From Anaerolineales bacterium (GTDB lineage Bacteria; Chloroflexota; Anaerolineae; Anaerolineales; Villigracilaceae), in contig JACKAV010000004.1 in the NCBI GenBank assembly GCA_020634895.1, positions 248,001 through 312,000 on the forward strand: a stretch of 64,000 nt of DNA, read 5' to 3'. This document shows, one piece after another, positions 26,184-34,943 of the stretch. The first letter of the stretch is position 1. Every line of letters starts with the position of its first letter. The translations under genes were made by a program, and so were the position numbers. The notes below the pieces were generated by a model. The model was not told where the DNA came from. It was given only the letters and a program-made list of their open reading frames with translations, and made no database searches.

Positions 26184-28160
26184 CTAACCACAATATTTCA
26201 TCACGCGCTTTGACAATGACAACCCATCCAACTCGTGGAACGCGAGCGCCTGCTGTGGCGTTCCACAAGCAGGATAACCTTCCACTGCAAACTTGATCAT
26301 CTGCTTGCCATTGAGTAGATTATTTTCTGCGCAAGCAGTGAGAATGTTATCCATCAAGCCGCCAGCAGGGTGATGATCTTCGAGCATGAAGATGGCGGAA
26401 TAGGGCTTGATAATTTCAGTCAGCCATTTCACGTCCACGCGATTGAGCCAGGGCATGTTGATCACTTTCAAGCCGAAGCCACGTTCGGCGAGGAGTTCGC
26501 TTGCAAGAAGCGCTTCATGCAACATGACCGGTCCATAGGCGAACATAACCGCATCTTTCCCCGCCGTAAGTTGACAGCCCTGCCCAAGCTTGAACTCATA
26601 CCCAGCCGGGAGTTCAATTCGCCGCGGACTTGGTCCAATGATGATGCGCAAAGCCGAGTTCTCATCCGTTTTGTTGACGCAGTAATCCAACGCCATGCGG
26701 GTTTCTTCTGCATTGCAAGGCTGAAGGACAATACAGTTTGGTAATGCCGAGAAGAGTGAAATATCACGCAGGGATTGGTGTGACTTGCCCGGACCAGCAG
26801 GAATCAGACCAGCATAATGCAGGGCGTAAATGATCTTGGATTTTTCGCTCGCGGCATTGTAAATCTGCTCATTGGCACGGGATGCAAGGAAACTCGCGAA
26901 TGAATTGACCACGGGCAAGAGTCCCTGACGGGCAAGACCTGCCGCCATTGAAACCATATCCTGCTCGGCGATGCCATTTTCAATGAAGCGGTCAGGATAA
27001 GTACTTTCAAAATCGCGGACTTTACAATCGGAAGCAAGGTCAGCATCCAAGACAACAATATCTTTACGAGTAGCAGCAAGCTCAACCAATGCCTGCCCAT
27101 AAGCACGCGAAACATATTCATCTGTCGGTTTGACAGAGAGTCGTTCCAGTGCAGCCTGACTGAGAGGTTCACCCTCGAGCATGGCAGGGCTGGCGGTTTT
27201 CACCTCCGGCTCAACGGGAGTCAAATGCAACGGGTCGAGCGACACAGCTGCGAGGTCCGTGTTGATGCGCTGAATCAGTTCAGAATAACCTGCCTCGAAG
27301 GCTGCATCATCCGGCGCGCCCGAATGCCAGGGATAGAGTCCCTTCCCAATTTCAAGCGCAGCGGGATGTTCCATAAACGAGACGCCGCGTCCCTTGATCG
27401 TATCCGCGATGATGATCTGCGGCTTGCCTTTGACCTGCTTTGCCTCAGCAATCGCATTTTCGATCTGCTGAAAATCATGTCCATCAATGCGGATGACATG
27501 CCAGCCAAACACCTTGAATTTTTCGACAAGATTTCCAACATCAATTATCTCGGCAACGGGTTTATCAGACTGCACCTTGTTATCATCAACAATGACAGTG
27601 AGGTTATCAATCTTATGATGCGCGGTGACCTGCAACGCTTCGTAGTTTTGACCTTCCTGCAACTCGCCATCGCCAGTCATCACAAAGACACGCCCATCAT
27701 TACCGTTATGATTCTTCGCCCACGCCATGCCGCGCCCCTTCGAGATGCCCATACCCAGCGAACCGGAGTTGGCTTCCATGCCGTGATTGCTAATGTCAGG
27801 ATGACCATTCAACCCGCCAAAGCGGCGCAGCGACAAAAGCATGTCATCCGAAATTTCGCCGAGCGAATGAAGCACCGCATACAAGCCGGGCACATCGTGC
27901 CCCTTGGATGAAAAATAAATATCGCGGTTAGGGCTGTCGAAGCCAACCTTGATGATATTCATTTCTTCGTAGTACATCCAAGTCACAATATCCATCGCGC
28001 TGAAACTTGAGCCAAGGTGTCCCGACCCGGCGCGCTTCACTTCGGCAAGTGTATTCGCACGGCACATATCCGCGATAATCTGAAGTTTCTTGTATTTGTC
28101 GGCAGAAGAATTACGCACGCGTTTGAATTCTTCCACGGGGATCAATTTCAGTTCGACCAT
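26184..28160 (-). CDS. Transketolase family enzyme in an ulosonate module
   Basis: A 658-residue full-length transketolase with ATG at 28160 preceded by AAAGAGG. The TPP motif is GDGELQEGQNYEA (163-175) with VDDNKVQ at 191-197. AGSGHLGSSFSAMD and SKGHDVPGLYA belong to the N-domain; ENGIAEQDMVSMAAGLA carries the conserved glutamate that activates TPP; MLEDHHPAGGLMDN lies in the C-domain. The enzyme moves a two-carbon ketol unit between sugars. Being next to CMP-sugar synthetase, aldehyde dehydrogenase and NeuB genes, it probably makes or lengthens a sugar precursor rather than serving the pentose phosphate pathway. Some members instead resemble DXP-synthase or dihydroxyacetone-type enzymes. 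Confidence 0.83.
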   Translation of the reverse strand: MVELKLIPVEEFKRVRNSSADKYKKLQIIADMCRANTLAEVKRAGSGHLGSSFSAMDIVTWMYYEEMNIIKVGFDSPNRDIYFSSKGHDVPGLYAVLHSLGEISDDMLLSLRRFGGLNGHPDISNHGMEANSGSLGMGISKGRGMAWAKNHNGNDGRVFVMTGDGELQEGQNYEALQVTAHHKIDNLTVIVDDNKVQSDKPVAEIIDVGNLVEKFKVFGWHVIRIDGHDFQQIENAIAEAKQVKGKPQIIIADTIKGRGVSFMEHPAALEIGKGLYPWHSGAPDDAAFEAGYSELIQRINTDLAAVSLDPLHLTPVEPEVKTASPAMLEGEPLSQAALERLSVKPTDEYVSRAYGQALVELAATRKDIVVLDADLASDCKVRDFESTYPDRFIENGIAEQDMVSMAAGLARQGLLPVVNSFASFLASRANEQIYNAASEKSKIIYALHYAGLIPAGPGKSHQSLRDISLFSALPNCIVLQPCNAEETRMALDYCVNKTDENSALRIIIGPSPRRIELPAGYEFKLGQGCQLTAGKDAVMFAYGPVMLHEALLASELLAERGFGLKVINMPWLNRVDVKWLTEIIKPYSAIFMLEDHHPAGGLMDNILTACAENNLLNGKQMIKFAVEGYPACGTPQQALAFHELDGLSLSKRVMKYCG

Positions 28161-28174
28161 GTTTTCCTCTTTAT

Positions 28175-28239
28175 ATCCACTAATCCTCGCCAATCTTCAC
28201 GAATATTTTCTTCGCGTGGATTAGCGCAGATTAGTGGAT
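28175..28239. repeat. Imperfect inverted repeat in the 129-base gap 28161-28289
   Basis: Ten bases at 28175-28184 (atccactaat) are perfectly mirrored at 28230-28239, and pairing continues imperfectly inward over about 28 bases per arm. The text (gattagtggat, gcgtggattag) looks like a dispersed repeat unit turned back on itself. The gap holds no gene; a promoter for the transketolase could lie here but I see no clear one. Confidence 0.6.
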
Positions 28240-28289
28240 TCTTTTGATAAGACGCTGCGCCTCACCCCGCGCCCGTGCTTGATTTTTCT

Positions 28290-29039
28290 CTATGAAACTT
28301 TTTCTACCTTTGGCAGCTGCGCCTCTCCACTTGCAACGAGACGTTCCGCCAAATCCCAATCGTAGGGATGATTAACATCAAAGCCTTCGTAACCTTCCGA
28401 AACGAACGGCATGACCACTTCTCCTGCAATTGTTCTTCCATTGAACACCACGCGCGACCACGCAATTTCAAGGCTGGCATTCTGCGAATAGACTTCGGGC
28501 AAGCCTTGATAGGGCGTGCTGTGCCAAGGCTGTTCCTTCGGTCCAAAAGGAAGCAATGGCATCATTCGTTTGCCGCGAATCACCCACATCTTACCGGGGT
28601 GCTCCTTGACCTTCTCCACAGCGCGGAGCGAGTCTACACCATCTTCAGCTTTGAACGCATCCCAAGCCCGTTGAATGGTACCCGGCAATCTGAACGGACT
28701 CGTCGGACGCAGGATGCTAAAGCAATCGTACTCGCGTCCCGATTCCTTCAATCTATGAAGCGTATAGTCCAGCCATTCGATGTCGAGAGCCAAATCACCC
28801 GCAATTTCAGCGGGGCGCAGGAAAGGAACTTCCGCGCCATAGGACCGGGCAATCTCGGCATATTCTTCCGAGTCAGTTGAGACAAGGATATCTGCAAATA
28901 TCCCGCTTTGCTTGGCGGCACAGATGGTATACGCAATCAGCGGATGCCCTGCCAACGGGCGGATATTTTTTCCCTGCACACGTTTGGAACCAGCGCGGGC
29001 AGGGATCAAAGCGATGATCGAAAGATTCTCTTTGCTCAT
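28290..29039 (-). CDS. CMP-sugar synthetase, acylneuraminate cytidylyltransferase family
   Basis: A 249-residue NeuA/KdsB-like protein. IALIPARAGSKRVQGKNIRP is the CTP-binding signature, followed by ILVSTDSEEYAEIA, VPFLRPAEIA and FSILRPTSPFRLPGTI, the usual family order. It should activate a 3-deoxy-ulosonic acid as its CMP derivative. The start overlaps the aldehyde dehydrogenase stop by four bases, and the NeuB gene lies beyond that, so its substrate is most likely made by that NeuB. It is distinct from LegF at 34233, which sits in its own module. Confidence 0.83.
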   Translation of the reverse strand: MSKENLSIIALIPARAGSKRVQGKNIRPLAGHPLIAYTICAAKQSGIFADILVSTDSEEYAEIARSYGAEVPFLRPAEIAGDLALDIEWLDYTLHRLKESGREYDCFSILRPTSPFRLPGTIQRAWDAFKAEDGVDSLRAVEKVKEHPGKMWVIRGKRMMPLLPFGPKEQPWHSTPYQGLPEVYSQNASLEIAWSRVVFNGRTIAGEVVMPFVSEGYEGFDVNHPYDWDLAERLVASGEAQLPKVEKVS

Positions 29040-30496
29040 ACCTGTGTCGGGTCGATGTTAATATAAACATCTTTCAGTTCGGAATAAATGTTGAGCGCCT
29101 CAGTCCCCGGTTCTCGAGAACCGTTGCCCGAAAGTTTGCGCCCGCCGAACGGCATGTGCGGCTCGGAACCATGCGTTCCGGCGTTGACCACAGCAACACC
29201 CGTCTGTACTTTGTCGTAAAAACGAGTTGCACGATGCAAACTCTTTGTATGAATGCTGGCAGTCAATCCATAGGGCGTATCGTTCGCCATTTGAAGCGCA
29301 TGCTCAAAATCTTTCACTTTGAACAACAACGCCACGGGTCCAAACAACTCGCATTCCGAAATCTCATCGTGCGGCTCAACATTTTCAATAAGTGTTGGCG
29401 CCATGTAGTAGCCGTCTTTATGTTCGGCATCCATCATGCGCTCGCCGCCGCAAAGAATAACAGCGCCATTCTTTTTCGCATTTTCCACGGCAGAGACCAT
29501 ACCGATCAACTGCCCCTCGTTAATCACAGGACCAAAGTCACAATCATCGGCAGTTCCCACTTTCAACTTTCCAGTTTTCTCCACCAGCATATCGCGGAAC
29601 TTGTCATACACCGCATCGAAGATAATCACGCGGCTGGTCGCGGCGCAACGCTGACCGGCATTGCTAAAGGCAGAGTTCAACACCCACTTGGCGGCATTTT
29701 CCAAATCGGCGTCGTCACAAACTACAAGTGGATTCTTCCCACCCAGTTCCAGCGAGATGCGCGCGAAGCGTTCCGCCGCCACACGGTTGATGATGCGCCC
29801 CACTTCGGTCGAGCCGGTGAAACTGACCACACCCACATCCTCATGTGCAACCAACGGCGCCCCCGCCTCTTCGCCATATCCCTGAACAATGCTCAACACA
29901 CCATCAGGAAGTCCAGCCTCTTTAGCGATCTGTCCAAATATCCAAGCTGTGGCAGGCGTATCCTCGGCGGCTTTCAAAATGGCAGCATTGCCAGTAATGA
30001 GCGCCGGAAAAACCTTCCACGCTACATTCGCGATCGGCGTGTTCGCAGCGATGATGAGTCCCGCCACACCAATAGGCTGACGGATCGTCATTGCATATTT
30101 ATTCGCCGTACCGCTTGTTGTAGTGCGACCATACAAACGCTGACCCTCGCTGGCATAGAACAATCCGCATTGGATCGCTCCGCCCGTTTCGCCGAACGCC
30201 TCTTTCTGGGACTTTCCAGTTTCGGCGGCGACAATGGCAGCGATCTCACTCTGACGGTTCTGCATTCCTACCACGATCTTGTGCAGAACCATGCCGCGCT
30301 GCACAGCAGGCGTATCCGCCCAGGCAGGCTGGGCTTTCTTTGCCAGTTCAACTGCTTGTTGAATATCCGTTTCACGTGAACGCGCCACTTTACAGAGGAC
30401 CTGTCCATTAGCAGGGTTGAGTTTCTCGAACCACTCATCCGCTTGAGTGGGTTGTTCCTGGGTGCCGATCCAATTAGGGATTTGGTTTGGGAGCAT
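29036..30496 (-). CDS. Aldehyde dehydrogenase in an ulosonate module
   Basis: A 486-residue NAD(P)-dependent aldehyde dehydrogenase with complete catalytic set: Cys284 (NAGQRCAATS), Glu250 (LELGGKNP), FTGSTEVGR for the cofactor, and PFGGRKLSGNGSREPG near the end. The ATG at 30496 is preceded by AAGG. It lies between NeuB and a CMP-sugar synthetase, an unusual partner for either. It may oxidise a sugar aldehyde to an acid, giving an aldaric-type ulosonate, or clear a by-product. Succinate-semialdehyde and benzaldehyde-type relatives exist, so the substrate cannot be read from sequence. Confidence 0.85.
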   Translation of the reverse strand: MLPNQIPNWIGTQEQPTQADEWFEKLNPANGQVLCKVARSRETDIQQAVELAKKAQPAWADTPAVQRGMVLHKIVVGMQNRQSEIAAIVAAETGKSQKEAFGETGGAIQCGLFYASEGQRLYGRTTTSGTANKYAMTIRQPIGVAGLIIAANTPIANVAWKVFPALITGNAAILKAAEDTPATAWIFGQIAKEAGLPDGVLSIVQGYGEEAGAPLVAHEDVGVVSFTGSTEVGRIINRVAAERFARISLELGGKNPLVVCDDADLENAAKWVLNSAFSNAGQRCAATSRVIIFDAVYDKFRDMLVEKTGKLKVGTADDCDFGPVINEGQLIGMVSAVENAKKNGAVILCGGERMMDAEHKDGYYMAPTLIENVEPHDEISECELFGPVALLFKVKDFEHALQMANDTPYGLTASIHTKSLHRATRFYDKVQTGVAVVNAGTHGSEPHMPFGGRKLSGNGSREPGTEALNIYSELKDVYINIDPTQV

Positions 30497-30515
30497 GGGT
30501 TACCTTTTATTTATG

Positions 30516-30588
30516 CACCCTCATCCCCAACCTATCCCCCGAAGGCGAAGGGAGTCCCCTCTCCTTACGGGAGCGGGCTAGGGTGAGG
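30516..30588. repeat. ~73-base dispersed repeat, intergenic copy
   Basis: Sequence in the 99-base gap between NeuB and the aldehyde dehydrogenase is the reverse complement of 47601-47673, with only a few differences. It is itself partly palindromic (gggag/ctccc arms). Copy 2 lies inside the coding region at 46894-48930. Confidence 0.85.
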
Positions 30589-30595
30589 AAAATTT

Positions 30596-31642
30596 CTACT
30601 TCAAATTCTCGAAAACAAAATTCTCATCTTCAAGCAAGTCTTTTGTCAGAGTCTTGCCAATGACATTATCCAATTCATACGGCGGGATGCCGTCACTGGG
30701 TGATTTGATGGCAATATCATCACGCGTCAATACCTGACCAGATTTCAAATCCTTCGCCGCGACAAGCTTTTTGCCCATCTTGGTGATCGGGTTGACCTCA
30801 GTTGGATAGACCTTCTTTTCGCCGTCCCCCATGGCAACCTTCACCCGGCGCAGGTCACGGACAAGTTTGCGCATGCCAATGGGCTCAAGCGAGAAGGCGT
30901 GATCCGTTCCCTTCCATGTATGGTTGAGCGTAAAGTGTTGTTCTACGATGCGTGAACCAAGCACATACGCCGCCACTGCCATCGCGATCCCATTCTCATG
31001 ATCGGATAAGCCGATGACCACATCAGGGAACTTTTCGCGGTAGGTGGAAACAACCCGCAGGTTTAAGTCTTCCGGCTCAGCAGGGTAGGATGCAGTGCAT
31101 TGCAGGATCGCCAATTGTTTGTTAATCGGCATAATCGCATCGTACGCGCGCTGTACATCTTCCATCGTCCCGCCGCCGGTGCTGATGATCATTGGTTTGC
31201 CAATCTTGGCAATATGTTTAAGGAGAGGCGTATTCTTCAAGTCTCCTGATGCAACCTTGTATAGCGGCATGTCAAGTTCAGCAAGAAAATCTGCACTATT
31301 CATATCGAAAGCAGTGGAAAACATGATCAAGCCAAGTTCGTCGGCATATTTTTTCAACTCGACGTATTCTTTTTTCCCGAATTCCAATGCTTCGCGGTGT
31401 TCACCGTAGGTTGCGCCGAAGCTGTTTTCATTGTCATATGGCTTATCATATGCAGCCTTTGTCAGCAGGGATTTGTTATCCCGCTTCTGCAATTTGACCG
31501 CGTCCACGCCGCACTCCTTGGCGGCTTTGAACATATCCATTGCCTTTTGCAAATCGCCCTGATGGTTGTTACCGATCTCAGCAATGACAAAGCAATCGCT
31601 GTCGTCGGAAATGGTGATGCCATCGATTAACATATTTCGCAT
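30596..31642 (-). CDS. NeuB family ulosonic acid synthase (second module)
   Basis: A 348-residue NeuB/SpsE-type synthase: CFVIAEIGNNHQGDLQKAM, VKLQKRDNKS, FGATYGEHREALEFGKKEY, LYKVASGDLKNTPLL, IISTGGG, EQHFTLNHTWKGTDHAFSLEP, then a C-terminal SAF antifreeze-like domain (DLKSGQVLTRDDIA). It condenses PEP with a six-carbon or related sugar. The ATG at 31642 has GAGG five bases upstream and is preferred over 31633. Followed by aldehyde dehydrogenase, CMP-sugar synthetase and transketolase genes; no 2-epimerase or aminotransferase is in this group. STGGG replaces the usual STGMA. Confidence 0.85.
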   Translation of the reverse strand: MRNMLIDGITISDDSDCFVIAEIGNNHQGDLQKAMDMFKAAKECGVDAVKLQKRDNKSLLTKAAYDKPYDNENSFGATYGEHREALEFGKKEYVELKKYADELGLIMFSTAFDMNSADFLAELDMPLYKVASGDLKNTPLLKHIAKIGKPMIISTGGGTMEDVQRAYDAIMPINKQLAILQCTASYPAEPEDLNLRVVSTYREKFPDVVIGLSDHENGIAMAVAAYVLGSRIVEQHFTLNHTWKGTDHAFSLEPIGMRKLVRDLRRVKVAMGDGEKKVYPTEVNPITKMGKKLVAAKDLKSGQVLTRDDIAIKSPSDGIPPYELDNVIGKTLTKDLLEDENFVFENLK

Positions 31643-31737
31643 TTTATCCTCTTATCAGATCAGAAATACCGGCAAAAGCATCCGGTTTCATTAATAGTTC
31701 TCTCCCGGGAGGGGTTTATTTTAGAATATGATACACA

Positions 31738-32817
31738 TCATAACGTTTTTCCAGCCAATTGAAATAATATTTCCTGAAGCTTATCGTATCCAATATCTTC
31801 GAACTTTCTGGTTCCGCCTTTGAGATGCATAGCGAAGGGTTTGTTATTCCAAAAATATTCCTCCCAACCTAGTTGACCGCGCACGTCGTAAAGTCCAAAA
31901 TCCTTGAATCTTGCGGGGGTGGAATAACCACATTGCTTGGGGTAGATCGAAAAATTCTCAGGTACAAGCATATAATACATCCACGCAAACAAGTTCATGA
32001 AGAAGACATCCTTCTTTGTGAACAAGTCATTTACGTAGGAGGGTTTAAGCATTTCAATCTTGTCGTTCGATCTGCCCGTTCCATACACGTTCTGTATCTT
32101 GAAGCCCGTATCACGGGACACATTGACATTGGGATAAAACCTTTTGGGAAATCTATTTGACAATGGCTCTGCAATCCAACGGTTTCTCAAAATGACCCAG
32201 ATAATTTCTGAAAGTACTGAGTGATCCACATGAGCGACCTCGTTAGGTATCTTTCCCATGAGTATAGCCATTAATTTCCCTGTTGGATAATTAAACAGGA
32301 CATGGTACTCATCCAATTCAGGAGTGAAATCCAGTTTGCTCTTTGAAACTTTAGCAAGATCAATAATCATGCAGGAAACAGTAGGGAAATAACGCCTTTT
32401 CCAAGTCAAATCAGGATAGTAGGGGGCCCCAAAAAAGCTCAATCCGTTTTTGGACATATACTCCAATAATTCTTCGATCCAATTTCTTTGGAAGATAAAA
32501 AAGTCCGGATCAATCACCATCAAATAACGTGTAGTGACAAGTTTTACAGCCTTGTTGAGTGCCTGAGCATGGTGATAACTACCCCTTAATTCTCCTTGGT
32601 TTACGCAGGGATCACCCTGAATGAATCGATCAGTTTTTTGAACTCCATCCGGTTCATGATGCTGAAAATCATTATTATTGTCAACAATTAACCAGTGAAA
32701 AGCCGGAGCGGAATTTATCTCCCTGGTCAGTGTCAGGTTCAGTTTCAGCAAAGAGGCGCTCGAGTAGGAGACCGAGCAGATGGTCAGTTGGTCATTCTTC
32801 AGAGTCTGGGAGTTCAC
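31738..32817 (-). CDS. GT2-like glycosyltransferase
   Basis: A 359-residue GT-A-like protein. LTICSVSYSSASLLKLNLTL and FHWLIVDNNND form the nucleotide-binding half; LVTTRYLMVIDPDFFIFQRNWIEEL carries the metal-binding DPD. The rest is not typical, with a long aromatic C-terminal half. The start is GTG at 32817, overlapping the previous stop (GTGA). It lies directly upstream of the NeuB module after a 95-base gap (31643-31737) that holds two short imperfect hairpins and no clear terminator. Confidence 0.7.
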   Translation of the reverse strand: MNSQTLKNDQLTICSVSYSSASLLKLNLTLTREINSAPAFHWLIVDNNNDFQHHEPDGVQKTDRFIQGDPCVNQGELRGSYHHAQALNKAVKLVTTRYLMVIDPDFFIFQRNWIEELLEYMSKNGLSFFGAPYYPDLTWKRRYFPTVSCMIIDLAKVSKSKLDFTPELDEYHVLFNYPTGKLMAILMGKIPNEVAHVDHSVLSEIIWVILRNRWIAEPLSNRFPKRFYPNVNVSRDTGFKIQNVYGTGRSNDKIEMLKPSYVNDLFTKKDVFFMNLFAWMYYMLVPENFSIYPKQCGYSTPARFKDFGLYDVRGQLGWEEYFWNNKPFAMHLKGGTRKFEDIGYDKLQEILFQLAGKTL

Positions 32818-34202
32818 TGATCCGCCCTCCCTTGGGTGAGTCCGCCAAGTTCCTCGATCATATCCACGTAGGTATCCACAGCGGAGATACCTTTTGGGCG
32901 TAGAAAGTTCCTGACAAATTCATGTCGTTGTTCGCAATGCGCATCCCCCCCCGATTTGAGATCGGTAACAATCCGAATCACGTCTTCTACGCTGAGAGCA
33001 TTTTCCAAAAAATCAGCAACAGCAAGATGGCGAAAATGAGGGAGTTGTTGGGTCTCGATAGAGCTTTTTGTCTTAATGGTAATACAAGGCTTATCTAATG
33101 CGGATGCCTCAAGAAAAGCGGTTGTATTAACACCGATTACTGCCATACTATGGAATATGGAATTGTGGAATAGATTTCGTTTTTCTTCCGTATCAGGAAG
33201 TTCGCCTTTTGCAGGAAAGATAAAGACATTGGGGGGGGCACACGAACGAAGCTTTTCCAGAAAAGATGAGTTGGTCGGATGTGGGCGAAGAACAAGGTTG
33301 ACATCTTTTGTACGATGATCGTTTGCAAGCCCTTTTGCTATGGACAGAATCAGGTCGGATTCGTCTGCATTCTTTTGGTAATCGTTGGTAACGAGAAAAG
33401 TGGAACCGACATATAGCAGATAATCTTTTGTTTCATTCAGCCCAGCAAGGAGGCAGAACTCGCTGCGAGACATCATCCTATCGCTTCCCCTATCTAGTAA
33501 ATGGTCGAAACGGGGGGCGCCAGTAACAAAAATTTTTTCATGGGGTATGCCATGTAAGTGAGACAGTTCGAGAGCAAGCGGCTCATTCCAGACCACGCTG
33601 TAGTCCGGATTGCCATGAAATGTTCCCTTGGACGATATATTATCCCAACTTACCATCGAGTACAAAACCGGAACGCCCAAACGCTGGGCGGCCCTTAGAT
33701 ATTCATTTTCCTTGGAATTTGGGTTGATCAATGGCATGACGACCATGATATCGGGTGCAAACCCTTGAATTTGTTTTCGGATGGCAAAATCAACGGGAAT
33801 CTTTTGTTCCACAAAACGCAGAGTATGCTGAAAACCAGCATCCTTCAGTTTTTTTCTGCCTAACGGACTTGAGATGATATGCCAAAGGAATGGAGGGAAA
33901 AAGCGAAACCACTTGGCAACATCCCATTTGCGGATATCTTCGTTGTTTAATACATGGGCGTAGTTCAACACTTCACGAATGTACCTTGTGAAATTCCGTA
34001 AAATTCTACGTTTCTTCAACGGTTCAATAATAATTTCAGGAATATCTGATTGCAGATGTTGGATCGCATCATCAGGGATGGTCTCTTTTTGTTCCATTCC
34101 AAGAATCAGAGTCACCGCATGCCCGCGCTGGTAAAGCCGGCGGACAATATCATCTATCGCATAATAATTGCTGTAACTACTTGAAACAAATAAGATATTC
34201 AT
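32814..34202 (-). CDS. GT-B-like protein, candidate ulosonyltransferase (family A)
   Basis: A 462-residue protein with ATG at 34202 and GAGAG upstream. It shares with 37129-38520 the block SWDNISSKGTFHGNPDYSVV, then VWNEPLALELSHLHGIP and VTGAPRFDHLL, and later VLRPHPTNSSFLEKL and NTTAFLEASALDKPCITI; 24771-26180 has looser versions. The RPHP and late N-T-x-F-L-E features recall KpsC/CDP-glycerol-type transferases. Its gene lies between LegF and the GT2 of the second NeuB module. Two eight-base homopolymers (C8 at 32945-32952 and G8 at 33231-33238 on the plus strand) fall in the coding region. Function inferred. Confidence 0.58.
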   Translation of the reverse strand: MNILFVSSSYSNYYAIDDIVRRLYQRGHAVTLILGMEQKETIPDDAIQHLQSDIPEIIIEPLKKRRILRNFTRYIREVLNYAHVLNNEDIRKWDVAKWFRFFPPFLWHIISSPLGRKKLKDAGFQHTLRFVEQKIPVDFAIRKQIQGFAPDIMVVMPLINPNSKENEYLRAAQRLGVPVLYSMVSWDNISSKGTFHGNPDYSVVWNEPLALELSHLHGIPHEKIFVTGAPRFDHLLDRGSDRMMSRSEFCLLAGLNETKDYLLYVGSTFLVTNDYQKNADESDLILSIAKGLANDHRTKDVNLVLRPHPTNSSFLEKLRSCAPPNVFIFPAKGELPDTEEKRNLFHNSIFHSMAVIGVNTTAFLEASALDKPCITIKTKSSIETQQLPHFRHLAVADFLENALSVEDVIRIVTDLKSGGDAHCEQRHEFVRNFLRPKGISAVDTYVDMIEELGGLTQGRADQ

Positions 34203-34232
34203 TTTCTCTCTTGAAGCAACAAACCATGATAT

Positions 34233-34943
34233 TCAAGCGATAGTGTCGTGTTCATGTTTCATGATCATTTTTTCGGCTTCCTGCCAGTCATCCATAGTAT
34301 CGAGGTTGCAGGATTGATCGCCCGGAATGATAAGCGGACGACAATCGTCGCCGTAAATATTGTGTTTTAAGACAAACATGTCCCGCCTGAACGCGTAGAT
34401 TGTGCCATCCCGGGAGTAGGCAGGATGGGCATCCTGCCTTCGTGTCACTAATGGCCCGTCCAGAAAAGGTTTCAATTTGCCGTCTTCGAGTCGCAGTACA
34501 AAATCAGGAGCAAAATGCCGCGGCACTTCCACAACACTGACAACCGAATCGCATTTCAAATCGACGAGCATTTTTATCGCGGTCCGAATATGTTCTGCCT
34601 TCCGCAAAGGTGCTGTCGGCTGAAGAAGCAGAATCGTATCCGGCTGCCAGCCCTGTGCTTCCATGAATTGAAGCGCGTGTTCAATAACTGGCAACATCGG
34701 CGTATCATCCCGAGCAAGTTCCGCAGGGCGGATAAAAGGCACTTCAATTCCAAGTATCTTTCCCGCCTCGGCGATCTCGACTGAATCAGTGGTCAGGATG
34801 AGACGATCGATCAATTCAGATTGGTACGCCGCCTTTGCCGCGTAATATATAAGGGGTTTACCATTCAACAAACGGATGTTCTTGCCGGGAATGCCCTTTG
34901 AGCCACCGCGTGCCGGGATAATTCCAAGTATCTTTTGCTTCAT
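34233..34943 (-). CDS. legF: CMP-nonulosonate synthetase, LegF/NeuA family
   Basis: A 236-residue cytidylyltransferase with ILGIIPARGGSKGIPGKNIR, LILTTDSVEIAEAG, VPFIRPAELARDDTPMLPVIEHAL and TILLLQPTAPLRKAEHI. PAYSRDGTIYAFRRDM and CNLDTMDDWQEAE near the end are typical of LegF/PtmB-type enzymes. It should form CMP-legionaminate (or a near relative) from CTP. The start overlaps the legG stop by four bases, and legI is next upstream, giving the order legI-legG-legF. Confidence 0.85.
   Translation of the reverse strand: MKQKILGIIPARGGSKGIPGKNIRLLNGKPLIYYAAKAAYQSELIDRLILTTDSVEIAEAGKILGIEVPFIRPAELARDDTPMLPVIEHALQFMEAQGWQPDTILLLQPTAPLRKAEHIRTAIKMLVDLKCDSVVSVVEVPRHFAPDFVLRLEDGKLKPFLDGPLVTRRQDAHPAYSRDGTIYAFRRDMFVLKHNIYGDDCRPLIIPGDQSCNLDTMDDWQEAEKMIMKHEHDTIA

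Noticed and set aside
28161..28289. Possible CRISPR-like or tRNA signal in the gap before the transketolase gene
   Set aside because: Only one imperfect inverted repeat is present, with no regular spacing, no cloverleaf and no cas gene.
29156..30379. A 407-codon open frame on the plus strand, antisense to the aldehyde dehydrogenase
   Set aside because: No domain or motif is visible, its composition is rich in Arg/His/Ser as expected of an antisense shadow, and the minus-strand gene has a complete catalytic set and a ribosome binding site.
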